Shown here: positions 18,862 through 28,253 of the stretch, in pieces
How positions within the stretch are numbered: position 1 is the first letter of the stretch
Layout: the number at the start of each line of letters is the position of its first letter
DNA from: Streptacidiphilus sp. P02-A3a
GTDB taxonomy: Bacteria > Actinomycetota > Actinomycetes > Streptomycetales > Streptomycetaceae
Length of the DNA: 64,000 bases
Assembly (NCBI RefSeq): GCF_014084105.1
Contig: NZ_CP048289.1
Span: 1,683,922 to 1,747,921, forward strand
Direction of reading: 5' to 3'
The notes under the pieces: generated by a model
Databases searched by the model: none
The model's input: only the letters and a program-made list of their open reading frames with translations
Told to the model about the DNA's origin: nothing
Made by a program: the position numbers and the translations under genes

Positions 18862-18974
18862 CCGGCTGGGGCGGGGCCGGCGGCGGGTAGGCTCGTCAGC
18901 GATCATCACGTAGTCCGAACACCGGACGTGGTGACCACCAGACCACCCCGCAGCAGTAGACCCTGGAGTACGCC

Positions 18975-19388
18975 ATGCCGCAGCGCAGCCTCGTCATCCT
19001 GAAGCCCGACGCGGTCCGCCGCGGCCTCGTCGGCGAGATCGTCAGCCGGATCGAGCGCAAGGCGAACTGGCGGCTGGTCGCGCTGGAACTGCGCACCCTG
19101 GACCAGGCCACGCTGGAGCAGCACTACGCCGAGCACGTCGGCAAGCCCTTCTACGAGCCGCTGATGGAGTTCATGGCCTCGGGCCCGTCGGTGGCGATGA
19201 TCGTCGAGGGTGAGAGCGTGATCGAGGGCGTGCGCGCGCTGGCCGGGAAGACCAACCCGCTGGAGGCCGGTCCGGGCACCATCCGCGGCGACTTCGCGAC
19301 CATCACCCGGGAGAACCTGATCCACGCCTCGGACTCGGACTCCTCGGCCGAGCGCGAGATCAAGATCTTCTTCCCCGCCCACGCCTGA
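18975..19388 (+). CDS. ndk: Nucleoside diphosphate kinase
   Basis: A 137-residue enzyme of normal length that transfers the gamma phosphate between nucleoside di- and triphosphates through a phospho-histidine. The catalytic His lies near residue 115, within the segment following GTIRGDFA, where many homologues read NLIHASD, as here. The N-terminal LVILKPDAVRRGL is typical. The ATG at 18975 follows CTGGAG. TAGGCT at about 18887-18892 may be its -10. A terminator follows the gene. Confidence 0.95.
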   Translation: MPQRSLVILKPDAVRRGLVGEIVSRIERKANWRLVALELRTLDQATLEQHYAEHVGKPFYEPLMEFMASGPSVAMIVEGESVIEGVRALAGKTNPLEAGPGTIRGDFATITRENLIHASDSDSSAEREIKIFFPAHA

Positions 19389-19469
19389 CCGTCCTGCCTG
19401 ACCGTCCTGCCTCACCCGACCGCGCGTGCCCGGCGGCGCGCGCCCGACCACGCGCGCCGACCCGCGTAC

Positions 19470-19507
19470 GCCCCCGTCGTGCGTCGTCCGCACGCCGGGA
19501 CGGGGGC
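19470..19507 (+). terminator. ndk terminator hairpin
   Basis: GCCCCCGTC (19470-19478) pairs with GACGGGGGC (19499-19507). Inside it, GTGCG and CGCAC add a further 5-bp stem. It lies 81 bp after ndk. Confidence 0.75.
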
Positions 19508-19543
19508 GGCTCGCGCGCCCGTCCGAACCGGGCCCGCGCCTTC

Positions 19544-19589
19544 GACCGCACGTCAGTCCTTACCCCCCTCCGGGTGCTGACGTGCGGTC
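19544..19589 (+). terminator. Second hairpin ndk-mreB, followed by T-rich sequence
   Basis: GACCGCACGTCAG (19544-19556) and CTGACGTGCGGTC (19577-19589) form a perfect 13-bp stem with a 20-base loop. TTCTGTTT follows, making this the closest to a classical intrinsic terminator in the region. It isolates mreB from upstream transcription. Confidence 0.8.
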
Positions 19590-19857
19590 TTCTGTTTGTC
19601 CCGAGTCCGCTCGGGTAGCCGTCCGGGTGGCCAAATAATCGGAATTGAACACTCCGCTGAATCGCCGTTCCGACACAAGCCTCCCAATAGCGGAAAATCG
19701 GATCGTCCGCCTGGATACTGGGGCAAAGCGAACGGTCACTGTCTGTGCCTCGATGGCTACCATGGAGGCGACTCGGAAACTCCCTGGTGGCTGACGGCGC
19801 GTCAACCGGAGCCCGCAGCCGCCCCACCCTCGAACCCCGGGAAGGCCCCCCAAGCCC
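19590..19857 (+). other. mreB upstream region, no gene seen
   Basis: The sequence between the hairpin and the mreB ATG contains a relatively AT-rich patch at about 19630-19720, unusual for this chromosome and suitable for promoters. No -35/-10 pair stands out. GGGAAGG at 19839-19845 is the likely mreB ribosome site. Confidence 0.5.
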
Positions 19858-20898
<1,041 letters not shown>

Positions 20899-20975
20899 CC
20901 CCCCGTCCACGCTCCGGGCGGCCCGCGCGGGCCCCGGGAGCTCCGCACACCGCTTGAAGGGCCCAGCCGAGGACC

Positions 20976-21848
20976 GTGAAGGACACACGAGAAAGCCGGC
21001 TCCTGCTCGTCCTGCTGGTCGCCGTAGCCTTCGCGCTGATCACCGTGGACATCCGCGGCGGCGACGACTCCCCGCTGAACGGCGCGCGGGACGCCACCGC
21101 CTCCGTCCTCGGACCGGTCGAGAGCGGCGTCTCCGGGGCCGTCCAGCCGGTCGCCGACGCGCTCCGCTCGCTGCGCGAGTCCGGCACCAGCGGCGACCGG
21201 ATCCGTGCCCTGGAACAGCAGAACGTCGCGCTCAAGCAGCAGGTCTCCAGCTCCGACCTGGTCGACAACCGCAGCACCCAGCTCACCCGGCTGCTGGGCG
21301 CGGCCGGAGCGGGCCAGTACACCGTCAAGTCCGCCGAGGTGGTCGCCATCGGCGCGGCCCAGGGCTTCTCCTGGACGGTCACCATCGACATCGGCAGCGA
21401 CGACGGCATCCAGCGCGACATGACCGTGATCAACGGCGACGGCCTGGTGGGGCGGGTCACCACGGTCGGCCCGGACACCTCCACCGTGCTGCTGGCCAGC
21501 GACCCGGAGTTCAGCGTCGGCACCCGGCTGGAGGACAACGGCGAGGTCGGCTTCGCCACCGGCCAGGGCAACGGCCCGATGCGGGTGGAACTGCTCAACG
21601 GCCAGGCCGAGGTGAAGCCGGGGGACCGGATGGTGACCTTCGGCTCGCAGGGCGACCGCCCGTTCGTGCCCGGCGTGCCGATCGGAAAGGTCAGCAAGGT
21701 GGAGAACACCCCCGGACAGCTGACCCGGACGGTACTGGTCCAGCCCTACGTCCACTTCACCACGCTCGACCTGGTCGGCGTGGTGGTCGAGCCGCCCACC
21801 GGCGACCCCCGCTACGCGGTGCTCCCGCCCAAACCCGCCGCGCACTGA
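20976..21848 (+). CDS. mreC: Cell-shape protein MreC
   Basis: A 290-residue protein with a short cytoplasmic N-terminus, one membrane span at about residues 9-25, a coiled-coil segment at about 68-95 and the MreC beta-barrel domain with GDGLVGRVTTVGPDTSTV. It links MreB filaments to PBP2 and RodA outside the membrane. GTG 20976 lies 77 bp after mreB. The C-terminus is Pro-rich. It is expected to be in one transcript with mreD. Confidence 0.92.
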   Translation: MKDTRESRLLLVLLVAVAFALITVDIRGGDDSPLNGARDATASVLGPVESGVSGAVQPVADALRSLRESGTSGDRIRALEQQNVALKQQVSSSDLVDNRSTQLTRLLGAAGAGQYTVKSAEVVAIGAAQGFSWTVTIDIGSDDGIQRDMTVINGDGLVGRVTTVGPDTSTVLLASDPEFSVGTRLEDNGEVGFATGQGNGPMRVELLNGQAEVKPGDRMVTFGSQGDRPFVPGVPIGKVSKVENTPGQLTRTVLVQPYVHFTTLDLVGVVVEPPTGDPRYAVLPPKPAAH

Positions 21849-21920
21849 CGCCGCCGACGCCACCGCCGACGCCGACGCCACCGCCGCCGAAAGAAGCAAC
21901 GAAGAGAGGCTGACCCACAT

Positions 21921-22577
21921 GTGGCTGCACCGCCTGCTGCTCTCCGGGGGCTGATCGTCGCCGCCCTGGTACTCCAGGTCAGCGTCCTGGCCCGGCTGGG
22001 CCTGCCCGGCGCCGCACCGGACCTGCTGCTGCTGGTGGTGATAGGGCTCGCCCTGGTCTACGGACCGGCCGGCGGCTGCCTGGCGGGCTTCTTCGCCGGA
22101 CTGCTGGCCGATCTGGCGCCGCCGTCCGACCACGCGGTGGGCCGCTACGCGCTGGTGCTCTGCCTGCTCGGCTACGCGGCGGGCCTGCTGCGCTCGTCCA
22201 GCGGGCACATCCGCTCGGTGGTGACCCCGCTGCTGGTGGTCGCCGCCGCCGCGTTCGGCACCACGCTGGCGTACGCGGCGGTCGGCGCGCTGGTCGGCGA
22301 CACCGCCGCCCGGCACGTCGGGCTGCCCGGCCTGCTGGTCACCGCCGTCCTGTACGACGTGCTGCTGGCGCCGTTCGTGGTGCCCGCGGTGACGGCGCTG
22401 GCCCGCCGCTCGGTCCGGGAGGACTTCGGCAACGGCGGCACCGGCCTCGGCGGCCCGCGCCGCGCCCGGCGCGGCGCGCTCGACCGCCGGAGCGCGATGT
22501 TCGGCGGCGGTGGCAGCCGCACCGGCGGCGCGGTCGGCCTCGGCACCGTCCCCGGCTTCGGCGACGTCAAGCGCTGA
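21921..22577 (+). CDS. mreD: Cell-shape membrane protein MreD, N-terminus uncertain
   Basis: The open frame from GTG 21921 gives 218 residues with five hydrophobic segments and the MreD pattern LVLQVSVLARLGLPGAAPDLL. The likely native start is ATG 21919, which lies nine bases after GAAGAGAGG and reads MWLHRLLLSGG before a stop. One extra G in the run 21946-21950 would fuse that N-terminus in frame to LIVAALVLQ. Either the assembly misses one G, or the gene uses the overlapping GTG. The C-terminal tail is Arg/Gly-rich. It sits between mreC and pbp2 as expected. Confidence 0.88.
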   Translation: MAAPPAALRGLIVAALVLQVSVLARLGLPGAAPDLLLLVVIGLALVYGPAGGCLAGFFAGLLADLAPPSDHAVGRYALVLCLLGYAAGLLRSSSGHIRSVVTPLLVVAAAAFGTTLAYAAVGALVGDTAARHVGLPGLLVTAVLYDVLLAPFVVPAVTALARRSVREDFGNGGTGLGGPRRARRGALDRRSAMFGGGGSRTGGAVGLGTVPGFGDVKR

Positions 22578-22599
22578 ACCCTCCCTCGTGACCACCAAC

Positions 22600-22659
22600 A
22601 GTCCGCAACCGCAGAGTCCGCAACCGCAAAGTCCGCAACCGCAAAGTCCGTAACCGCCG
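22600..22659 (+). repeat. Four tandem 15-bp units between mreD and pbp2
   Basis: AGTCCGCAACCGCAR repeats at 22600, 22615, 22630 and 22645; the second and third units are identical and the last is degenerate. The array fills most of the 99-bp gap and lies just before the pbp2 ribosome site. Confidence 0.9.
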
Positions 22660-22676
22660 GGCGGGAAGCGAAGCAC

Positions 22677-24893
22677 ATGCCCAGAACCCCGGAGTCCGCC
22701 GGGCGCAGCCCGAGGGTGACCGGCCGCCTGCTGGTCCTCCAGGTGATCGTCCTGTCGCTGCTGGCCACCCTCGGTGGCCGACTCTGGTTCCTCCAGATCC
22801 GCGACGGCCGCCAGTACTCGCAGGAGGCCGTGTCCAACCACCTGCGCCCGGTCCAGGTACCGGCAGTGCGCGGGCAGATCCTGGACGCCAACGGCTCGCC
22901 GCTGGCCGACAACACCACCCAGCTGGTGGTCACCGTCAGCCGCACCGCGCTGCTCCAGCAGCACGACGGCGGCGCGGCGGTGCTGGCCCGGCTGGCGCAG
23001 GTGCTCGGGATGAGCCCGACCGAGGTGCACGACAAGGTCCGGCTGTGCGACGCGGTCACCCCGCAGCCCTGCTGGAACGGCTCGCCCTACCAGCCGATCC
23101 CGGTGACCACCCAGGCCACCACCCAGCAGGCGATGCAGATCGTCGAGCGCCGCGAGGACTTCCCCGGCGTCGCCGCCGACCCGACCGCCGTCCGCGACTA
23201 CCCGGGCCCGCACGGCGCCAACGCCGCGCAGCTGCTGGGCTACCTCTCCCCGGTCACCCAGGACGAGATCGACGCCGCCACCGGCTCCGACGGCAAGTCC
23301 CTCTACGCCGCCTCGGACCAGGTCGGCCGGGCCGGCCTGGAGTCCGTCTACGACCGGCAGCTGCGCGGCAAGCCCGGCGTCGACAACCTGGAGGTGGACA
23401 ACCTCGGCCGGGTCATCGGCAGTGGCGGCGGCACCCCGGCGATCGCCGGGGACGACGTGGTGACCAGCATCGACTCCCGGATCCAGGGCATCGCCGAGGC
23501 GCAGCTGCAACAGGCGCTGATCACCCTGCGGAAGACCTGGGACACCGTCACCCACCAGAACTACAAGGCCGACTCGGGCGCGGTGGTGGTGATGGACGTC
23601 CACACCGGCCGGATCATCGCCATGGCCAGCGCCCCCACCTACAACCCCAACGTCTGGACCGGCGGCATCTCCGACCGCGACTACGCCTCGCTGACCAACG
23701 GCAACTCGGACTTCCCGCTGCTGAACCGGGCGATGCAGGGCCAGTCCGCCCCCGGCTCGACCTTCAAGGTGGTCACCACCTCCGGCGCGATCAACGCCGG
23801 GTACACCTACGACGACAAGTTCCCCTGCACCTCGGCGATGACCATCGGCGGCCGGGTGTTCAAGAACTTCGAGGGCGAGAACTTCGGCGACATCGACCTG
23901 TCGAAGGCACTGGAGGTCTCCTGCGACACGGTCTTCTACAACATCGCCTACCAGCAGTGGATCAAGGACGGCGGGATGCGGCCGACCCACCCGGCCGACT
24001 GGCTGTTCAAGGCCGCGACCGAGTTCGGCCTCGGCCAGAAGACCGGCATCGACCTGCCCGGCGAGGTCGCCGGACGCGTCCCTGACCGCGCCTGGCACGA
24101 CCAGTACTACGCCGAGATGAAGGACATCTGGTGCAAGCAGGCCGCCAGCGGCAAGAACGACTACGGCACCGAGGTCGCCCGCGAGGACTGCTCCGACTTC
24201 GCCACCGTGCGCGCCGGTGACGAGGTCAACTACGCCATCGGCCAGGGCGACACCCTGGTCACCCCGATCCAGATGGCCCGGGTCTACGCGGCCCTCGCCA
24301 ACGGCGGCACCCTCTACCGGCCGCAGATCGCCAAGGCGGTGGTGACCCCGTCCGGCAAGGTCGTCACCGACCTGCCCCCGGTCGTCCAGGGCCACCTGCC
24401 GGACACCCCGCGCACCATCCAGTACATCGACGACGCCACCGCCGGGGTGATCACCGAGGGCACCGCCGCCTGGAAGTTCCAGGGCTGGCCGCAGGACAAG
24501 ATCCAGCTGCACGCCAAGACCGGTACCGCCGAGGTCGTCGGCAAGCAGACCACCTCCTGGTTCGACACCTACACCAAGGACTACGCCGTGGTGATGACCA
24601 TCGCCCAGGGCGGCACCGGCTCCGGCGGCGCGGGCCCGGCCGTCCGCAGCATCTACAACGCCCTCTACGGGGTCCAGCCGAACGGCTCGATCGACCCGAA
24701 GAAGGCGCTGCTGCCGACCCCGCAGGCGGCGCTGCCGAGCTTCGCCCCCGACGGCTCGGTGGCCGAGCCCGCCGCCTACACGGTGGACCTCCCCGGCTCC
24801 ACCGGCCCGGCCCCGGCCGGACCCCGGGGCGGCGGCGACCGGCAGGGCCCGCTCACCCCCGGCCTGGAGGCCGAGCGGAGGGCCGCCGCATGA
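22677..24893 (+). CDS. mrdA: Penicillin-binding protein 2, class B transpeptidase
   Basis: A 738-residue enzyme with one N-terminal membrane anchor (about residues 18-38), a dimerisation domain and a transpeptidase domain. The active-site triad is visible as GSTFK (nucleophilic Ser near residue 362), SCD (in LEVSCDTVFYN) and KTGT (near residue 613). It crosslinks peptidoglycan with RodA during sporulation. The ATG follows GGGAAGCGAAG. The C-terminal 60 residues are a Pro/Gly-rich extension. It overlaps rodA by four bases (ATGA), indicating translational coupling. The gene is normally called pbp2 in Streptomyces. Confidence 0.94.
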   Translation: MPRTPESAGRSPRVTGRLLVLQVIVLSLLATLGGRLWFLQIRDGRQYSQEAVSNHLRPVQVPAVRGQILDANGSPLADNTTQLVVTVSRTALLQQHDGGAAVLARLAQVLGMSPTEVHDKVRLCDAVTPQPCWNGSPYQPIPVTTQATTQQAMQIVERREDFPGVAADPTAVRDYPGPHGANAAQLLGYLSPVTQDEIDAATGSDGKSLYAASDQVGRAGLESVYDRQLRGKPGVDNLEVDNLGRVIGSGGGTPAIAGDDVVTSIDSRIQGIAEAQLQQALITLRKTWDTVTHQNYKADSGAVVVMDVHTGRIIAMASAPTYNPNVWTGGISDRDYASLTNGNSDFPLLNRAMQGQSAPGSTFKVVTTSGAINAGYTYDDKFPCTSAMTIGGRVFKNFEGENFGDIDLSKALEVSCDTVFYNIAYQQWIKDGGMRPTHPADWLFKAATEFGLGQKTGIDLPGEVAGRVPDRAWHDQYYAEMKDIWCKQAASGKNDYGTEVAREDCSDFATVRAGDEVNYAIGQGDTLVTPIQMARVYAALANGGTLYRPQIAKAVVTPSGKVVTDLPPVVQGHLPDTPRTIQYIDDATAGVITEGTAAWKFQGWPQDKIQLHAKTGTAEVVGKQTTSWFDTYTKDYAVVMTIAQGGTGSGGAGPAVRSIYNALYGVQPNGSIDPKKALLPTPQAALPSFAPDGSVAEPAAYTVDLPGSTGPAPAGPRGGGDRQGPLTPGLEAERRAAA

Positions 24894-26092
24894 GCGGTCT
24901 GACCACCAGCTACCGCAGCCCCCGCTACACCCCGCAGCGCGGCGCGGTCGGCCGACTGCTGGCCCGCGAGTCCCCGCTGCGCCGGATGGACTGGGTGCTG
25001 GTCGCCGCCGCCGTCGCGCTCTCCGGCCTCGGCTCGCTGCTGGTGTGGTCGGCGACCCGCAGCCGCAGCGACATCAACCACGGCGACCCGCAGTACTTCC
25101 TGGTCCGGCACCTGCTGAACCTGGCCATCGGGATCGGCCTGTGCGTGGGGATCGTGCTGCTCGGCCACCACCGGCTGCGCACCGCCGTGCCGTTCCTGTA
25201 CGGCTTCGCGGTACTGGCGGTGCTGGCGGTGCTCAGCCCGCTCGGCTCGACCGTCAACGGCGCGCACTCCTGGATCGTGCTCGGCGGCGGCTTCTCGGTG
25301 CAGCCGTCCGAGTTCTGCAAGATCGCGATCATCCTCGGCATGGCCACCCTGCTCTCGGCCCGGGTGGACGCGGGAGAGACCCCGCACCCGCAGGGGAAGG
25401 CCATCGTCCAGGCCCTGGCCCTGGCCTCGGTGCCGATCGGGGTGATCCTGCTGATGCCCGACCTCGGTTCCACCATGGTCATGGTGGTGATCATCCTGGC
25501 GGTGCTGCTGGCCTCCGGCGCCCCCACCCGCTGGCTGCTCGGACTGATCGTGGTCGGCGGCACCGGGGCCTTCGCGGTGGTGCAGCTGCACCTGCTCAAG
25601 CAGTACCAGATCGCCCGCTTCGCGGCCTTCGCCGATCCCCGGCTCGACCCGTCCGGGGTCGGCTACAACACCGCGCAGGCGCGGATCGCCATCGGCTCCG
25701 GCGGCCTGTCCGGGCAGGGGCTCTTCCACGGCACGCAGACCACCGGCCAGTTCGTGCCGGAGCAGCAGACCGACTTCGTGTTCACGGTCGCGGGGGAGGA
25801 GCTGGGCTTCCTGGGCGCCGGTCTGATCATCCTGCTGCTCGCGGTGGTGCTCTGGCGGGCCTGCCGGATCGCCCGCCAGGCCGGGGACCTCTACAGCACC
25901 GTCGTCGCCGCCGGGGTGGTCGCCTGGTTCGGCTTCCAGGCCTTCGAGAACATCGGGATGACCCTGGGGATCATGCCGGTGGCCGGGATCCCGCTGCCCT
26001 TCGTCAGCTACGGGGGCTCGTCGATGTTCGCCATCTGGGTCGGCATCGGGCTGCTCCAGTCGGTGAGGATGCAGCGGATCATGCCCGCCTGA
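24890..26092 (+). CDS. rodA: RodA/Sfr SEDS peptidoglycan glycosyltransferase
   Basis: A 400-residue SEDS-family protein with about ten membrane segments. Conserved family segments are present: LGGGFSVQPSEFCK, the large extracellular loop ending in PEQQTDFVF, AGEELGF and GIPLPFVSYGGSS. It polymerises lipid II in partnership with the PBP2 encoded just upstream, with which it shares an ATGA overlap. In Streptomyces this gene is also called sfr. A cytoplasmic N-terminal extension of about 32 residues precedes the first helix. Confidence 0.94.
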   Translation: MSGLTTSYRSPRYTPQRGAVGRLLARESPLRRMDWVLVAAAVALSGLGSLLVWSATRSRSDINHGDPQYFLVRHLLNLAIGIGLCVGIVLLGHHRLRTAVPFLYGFAVLAVLAVLSPLGSTVNGAHSWIVLGGGFSVQPSEFCKIAIILGMATLLSARVDAGETPHPQGKAIVQALALASVPIGVILLMPDLGSTMVMVVIILAVLLASGAPTRWLLGLIVVGGTGAFAVVQLHLLKQYQIARFAAFADPRLDPSGVGYNTAQARIAIGSGGLSGQGLFHGTQTTGQFVPEQQTDFVFTVAGEELGFLGAGLIILLLAVVLWRACRIARQAGDLYSTVVAAGVVAWFGFQAFENIGMTLGIMPVAGIPLPFVSYGGSSMFAIWVGIGLLQSVRMQRIMPA

Positions 26093-26167
26093 CCGAGCGC
26101 GACGGCGGTGCGGCCGTTCGCGTTATCCTGAGGGATCCGACCTGCGTCCACACGAAAGTCCTCCTCT

Positions 26168-28108
26168 ATGCCTGTCGAGTCGGTCTTCCCGCGCCTGGAG
26201 GCCCTCCTCCCGCACGTCCAGAAGCCGATCCAGTACGTCGGTGGTGAGCTGAACTCCACCGTCAAGGACTGGGACGCCTGCGATGTCCGCTGGGCCCTGA
26301 TGTACCCGGACGCCTACGAGGTCGGGCTGCCGAACCAGGGCGTCATGATCCTCTACGAGGTGCTCAACGAGCGCGAGGGCGTCCTCGCCGAGCGGACCTA
26401 CAGCGTCTGGCCGGACCTGGAGGCGCTGATGCGCGAGCACCGGGTGCCGCAGTTCACCGTGGACGCGCACCGCCCGGTCAAGGGCTTCGACGTGTTCGGC
26501 CTCAGCTTCTCCACCGAGCTGGGCTACACCAACATGCTCACCGCGCTGGACCTCGCGGGCATCCCGCTGGAGGCCGCGGACCGTGGTCCGGACGACCCGA
26601 TCGTGCTGGCCGGCGGCCACGCGGCGTTCAATCCGGAGCCGATCGCGGACTTCCTCGACGCCGCCGTGGTCGGCGACGGCGAGCAGGCCGTGCTCGACAT
26701 CACCGAGGTCATCCGCGCCTGGAAGGCCGAGGGCCGCCCCGGCGCCGACGGCCGCAGCCCCCGCGACGAGCTGCTGTACCGGCTGGCCCGGACCGGCGGC
26801 GTGTACGTGCCCAAGTTCTACGACGTCGAGTACCTGGCCGACGGCCGGATCAGCCGGGTCGTGCCGACCATCTCCGGCGTACCGTGGCGGGTGTCCAAGC
26901 ACACCGTGATGGACCTCGACGAGTGGCCCTACCCGAAGCAGCCGCTGGTCCCGCTCGCGGAGACGGTGCACGAGCGGATGTCCGTGGAGATCTTCCGCGG
27001 CTGCACCCGGGGCTGCCGCTTCTGCCAGGCGGGCATGATCACCCGCCCGGTCCGCGAGCGCTCCATCACCGGCATCGGCGAGATGGTCGAGCGCGGCCTC
27101 AAGGCCACCGGCTTCGAGGAGGTCGGCCTGCTGTCGCTGTCCTCGGCCGACCACACCGAGATCGCCGACATCGCCAAGGGCCTGGCCGACCGCTACGAGG
27201 AGGACAAGGTCGGCCTGTCGCTGCCGTCCACCCGGGTCGACGCCTTCAACATCGACCTGGCGAACGAGCTCACCCGCAACGGCCGCCGCTCCGGGCTGAC
27301 CTTCGCCCCCGAGGGCGGCAGCGAGCGGATCCGCAAGGTGATCAACAAGATGGTCTCCGAGGAGGACCTGATCCGCACCGTCGCCGCCGCCTACGGCAAC
27401 GGCTGGCGCCAGGTCAAGCTCTACTTCATGGTCGGCCTGCCGACCGAGACCGACGAGGACGTCCTGCAGATCGCCGAGATGGCACGGAACGTCATCCAGA
27501 AGGGCCGCGAGGTCACCGGCCAGAACGACATCCGCTGCACGGTCTCCATCGGCGGGTTCGTGCCGAAGCCGCACACCCCCTTCCAGTGGGCCCCGCAGCT
27601 CGGCGTGGAGGAGACCGACGCCCGGTTGCTGAAGCTCCGCGACACCATCCGCAACGACCGCAAGTACGGCCGCAACATCGGCTACCGCTACCACGACGGC
27701 AAGCCCGGCCTGGTCGAGGGCCTGCTGTCGCGCGGCGACCGCCGCATCGGCAAGGTCATCCGCGCGGTCTACGAGGACGGCGGACGCTTCGACGGCTGGC
27801 GCGAGCACTTCTCCTTCGAACGCTGGATGCGCGCCGCCGAGAAGGGCCTGGCCGGCACCGGCGTCGACGTCGCCTGGTACACCACCCGCGAGCGTCAGTA
27901 CGAGGAGGTCCTGCCCTGGGACCACCTCGACTCCGGCCTGGACAAGGACTGGCTCTGGGAGGACTGGCAGGACTCCCTGGAGGAGGTCGAGGTCGAGGAC
28001 TGCCGCTGGGACCCCTGCTTCGACTGCGGCGTCTGCCCCCAGCTCGACCTGGACATCCAGATCGGCCCCACCGGCAAGAAGCTCCTCCCGCTCAGCGTCG
28101 TCAAGTAG
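26168..28108 (+). CDS. TIGR03960-type B12-binding radical SAM protein
   Basis: A 646-residue protein. An N-terminal B12-binding-like domain (with FGLSFSTELGYTNML and LAGGHAAFNPEPIADFLDA) is followed by a radical SAM domain with the 4Fe-4S motif CTRGCRFC near residue 278. A C-terminal region has CFDCGVC. The reaction is unknown. TIGR03960 proteins are encoded beside, or fused to, the TIGR03936/DUF2344 protein. In this window that partner is 11.6 kb downstream (39753), the intervening sequence being accessory. A strong terminator follows directly. Confidence 0.92.
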   Translation: MPVESVFPRLEALLPHVQKPIQYVGGELNSTVKDWDACDVRWALMYPDAYEVGLPNQGVMILYEVLNEREGVLAERTYSVWPDLEALMREHRVPQFTVDAHRPVKGFDVFGLSFSTELGYTNMLTALDLAGIPLEAADRGPDDPIVLAGGHAAFNPEPIADFLDAAVVGDGEQAVLDITEVIRAWKAEGRPGADGRSPRDELLYRLARTGGVYVPKFYDVEYLADGRISRVVPTISGVPWRVSKHTVMDLDEWPYPKQPLVPLAETVHERMSVEIFRGCTRGCRFCQAGMITRPVRERSITGIGEMVERGLKATGFEEVGLLSLSSADHTEIADIAKGLADRYEEDKVGLSLPSTRVDAFNIDLANELTRNGRRSGLTFAPEGGSERIRKVINKMVSEEDLIRTVAAAYGNGWRQVKLYFMVGLPTETDEDVLQIAEMARNVIQKGREVTGQNDIRCTVSIGGFVPKPHTPFQWAPQLGVEETDARLLKLRDTIRNDRKYGRNIGYRYHDGKPGLVEGLLSRGDRRIGKVIRAVYEDGGRFDGWREHFSFERWMRAAEKGLAGTGVDVAWYTTRERQYEEVLPWDHLDSGLDKDWLWEDWQDSLEEVEVEDCRWDPCFDCGVCPQLDLDIQIGPTGKKLLPLSVVK

Positions 28109-28123
28109 CCCACCCGCACCCCC

Positions 28124-28163
28124 CCGAAGGGCGGCCCGACCCACCGTCGGCGCCGCCCTTCGG
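28124..28163 (+). terminator. Strong hairpin at the left edge of the accessory block
   Basis: CCGAAGGGCGGC (28124-28135) pairs perfectly with GCCGCCCTTCGG (28152-28163), and an inner CCGAC/GTCGG stem extends the structure. It ends the radical SAM transcript 16 bp after its stop. Confidence 0.85.
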
Positions 28164-28186
28164 CGTGTTCTCCCCGGGTTTCGGTT

Positions 28187-28203
28187 GTCAGCGATCCGCT
28201 GAC
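28187..28203. promoter_or_regulatory. Perfect dyad upstream of the rloA-like gene
   Basis: GTCAGCG-ATC-CGCTGAC is an exact 7-bp inverted repeat with a 3-base spacer, 51 bp before the GTG start. It overlaps TTGTCA (28185-28190), a possible -35. The geometry suits a dimeric regulator controlling the two-gene cassette. No regulator gene is obvious nearby. Confidence 0.55.
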
Positions 28204-28253
28204 GCGATTCACTTGCACAAGAGGGCACTTCATCCCCCAGAAGGAAGTCTCAG

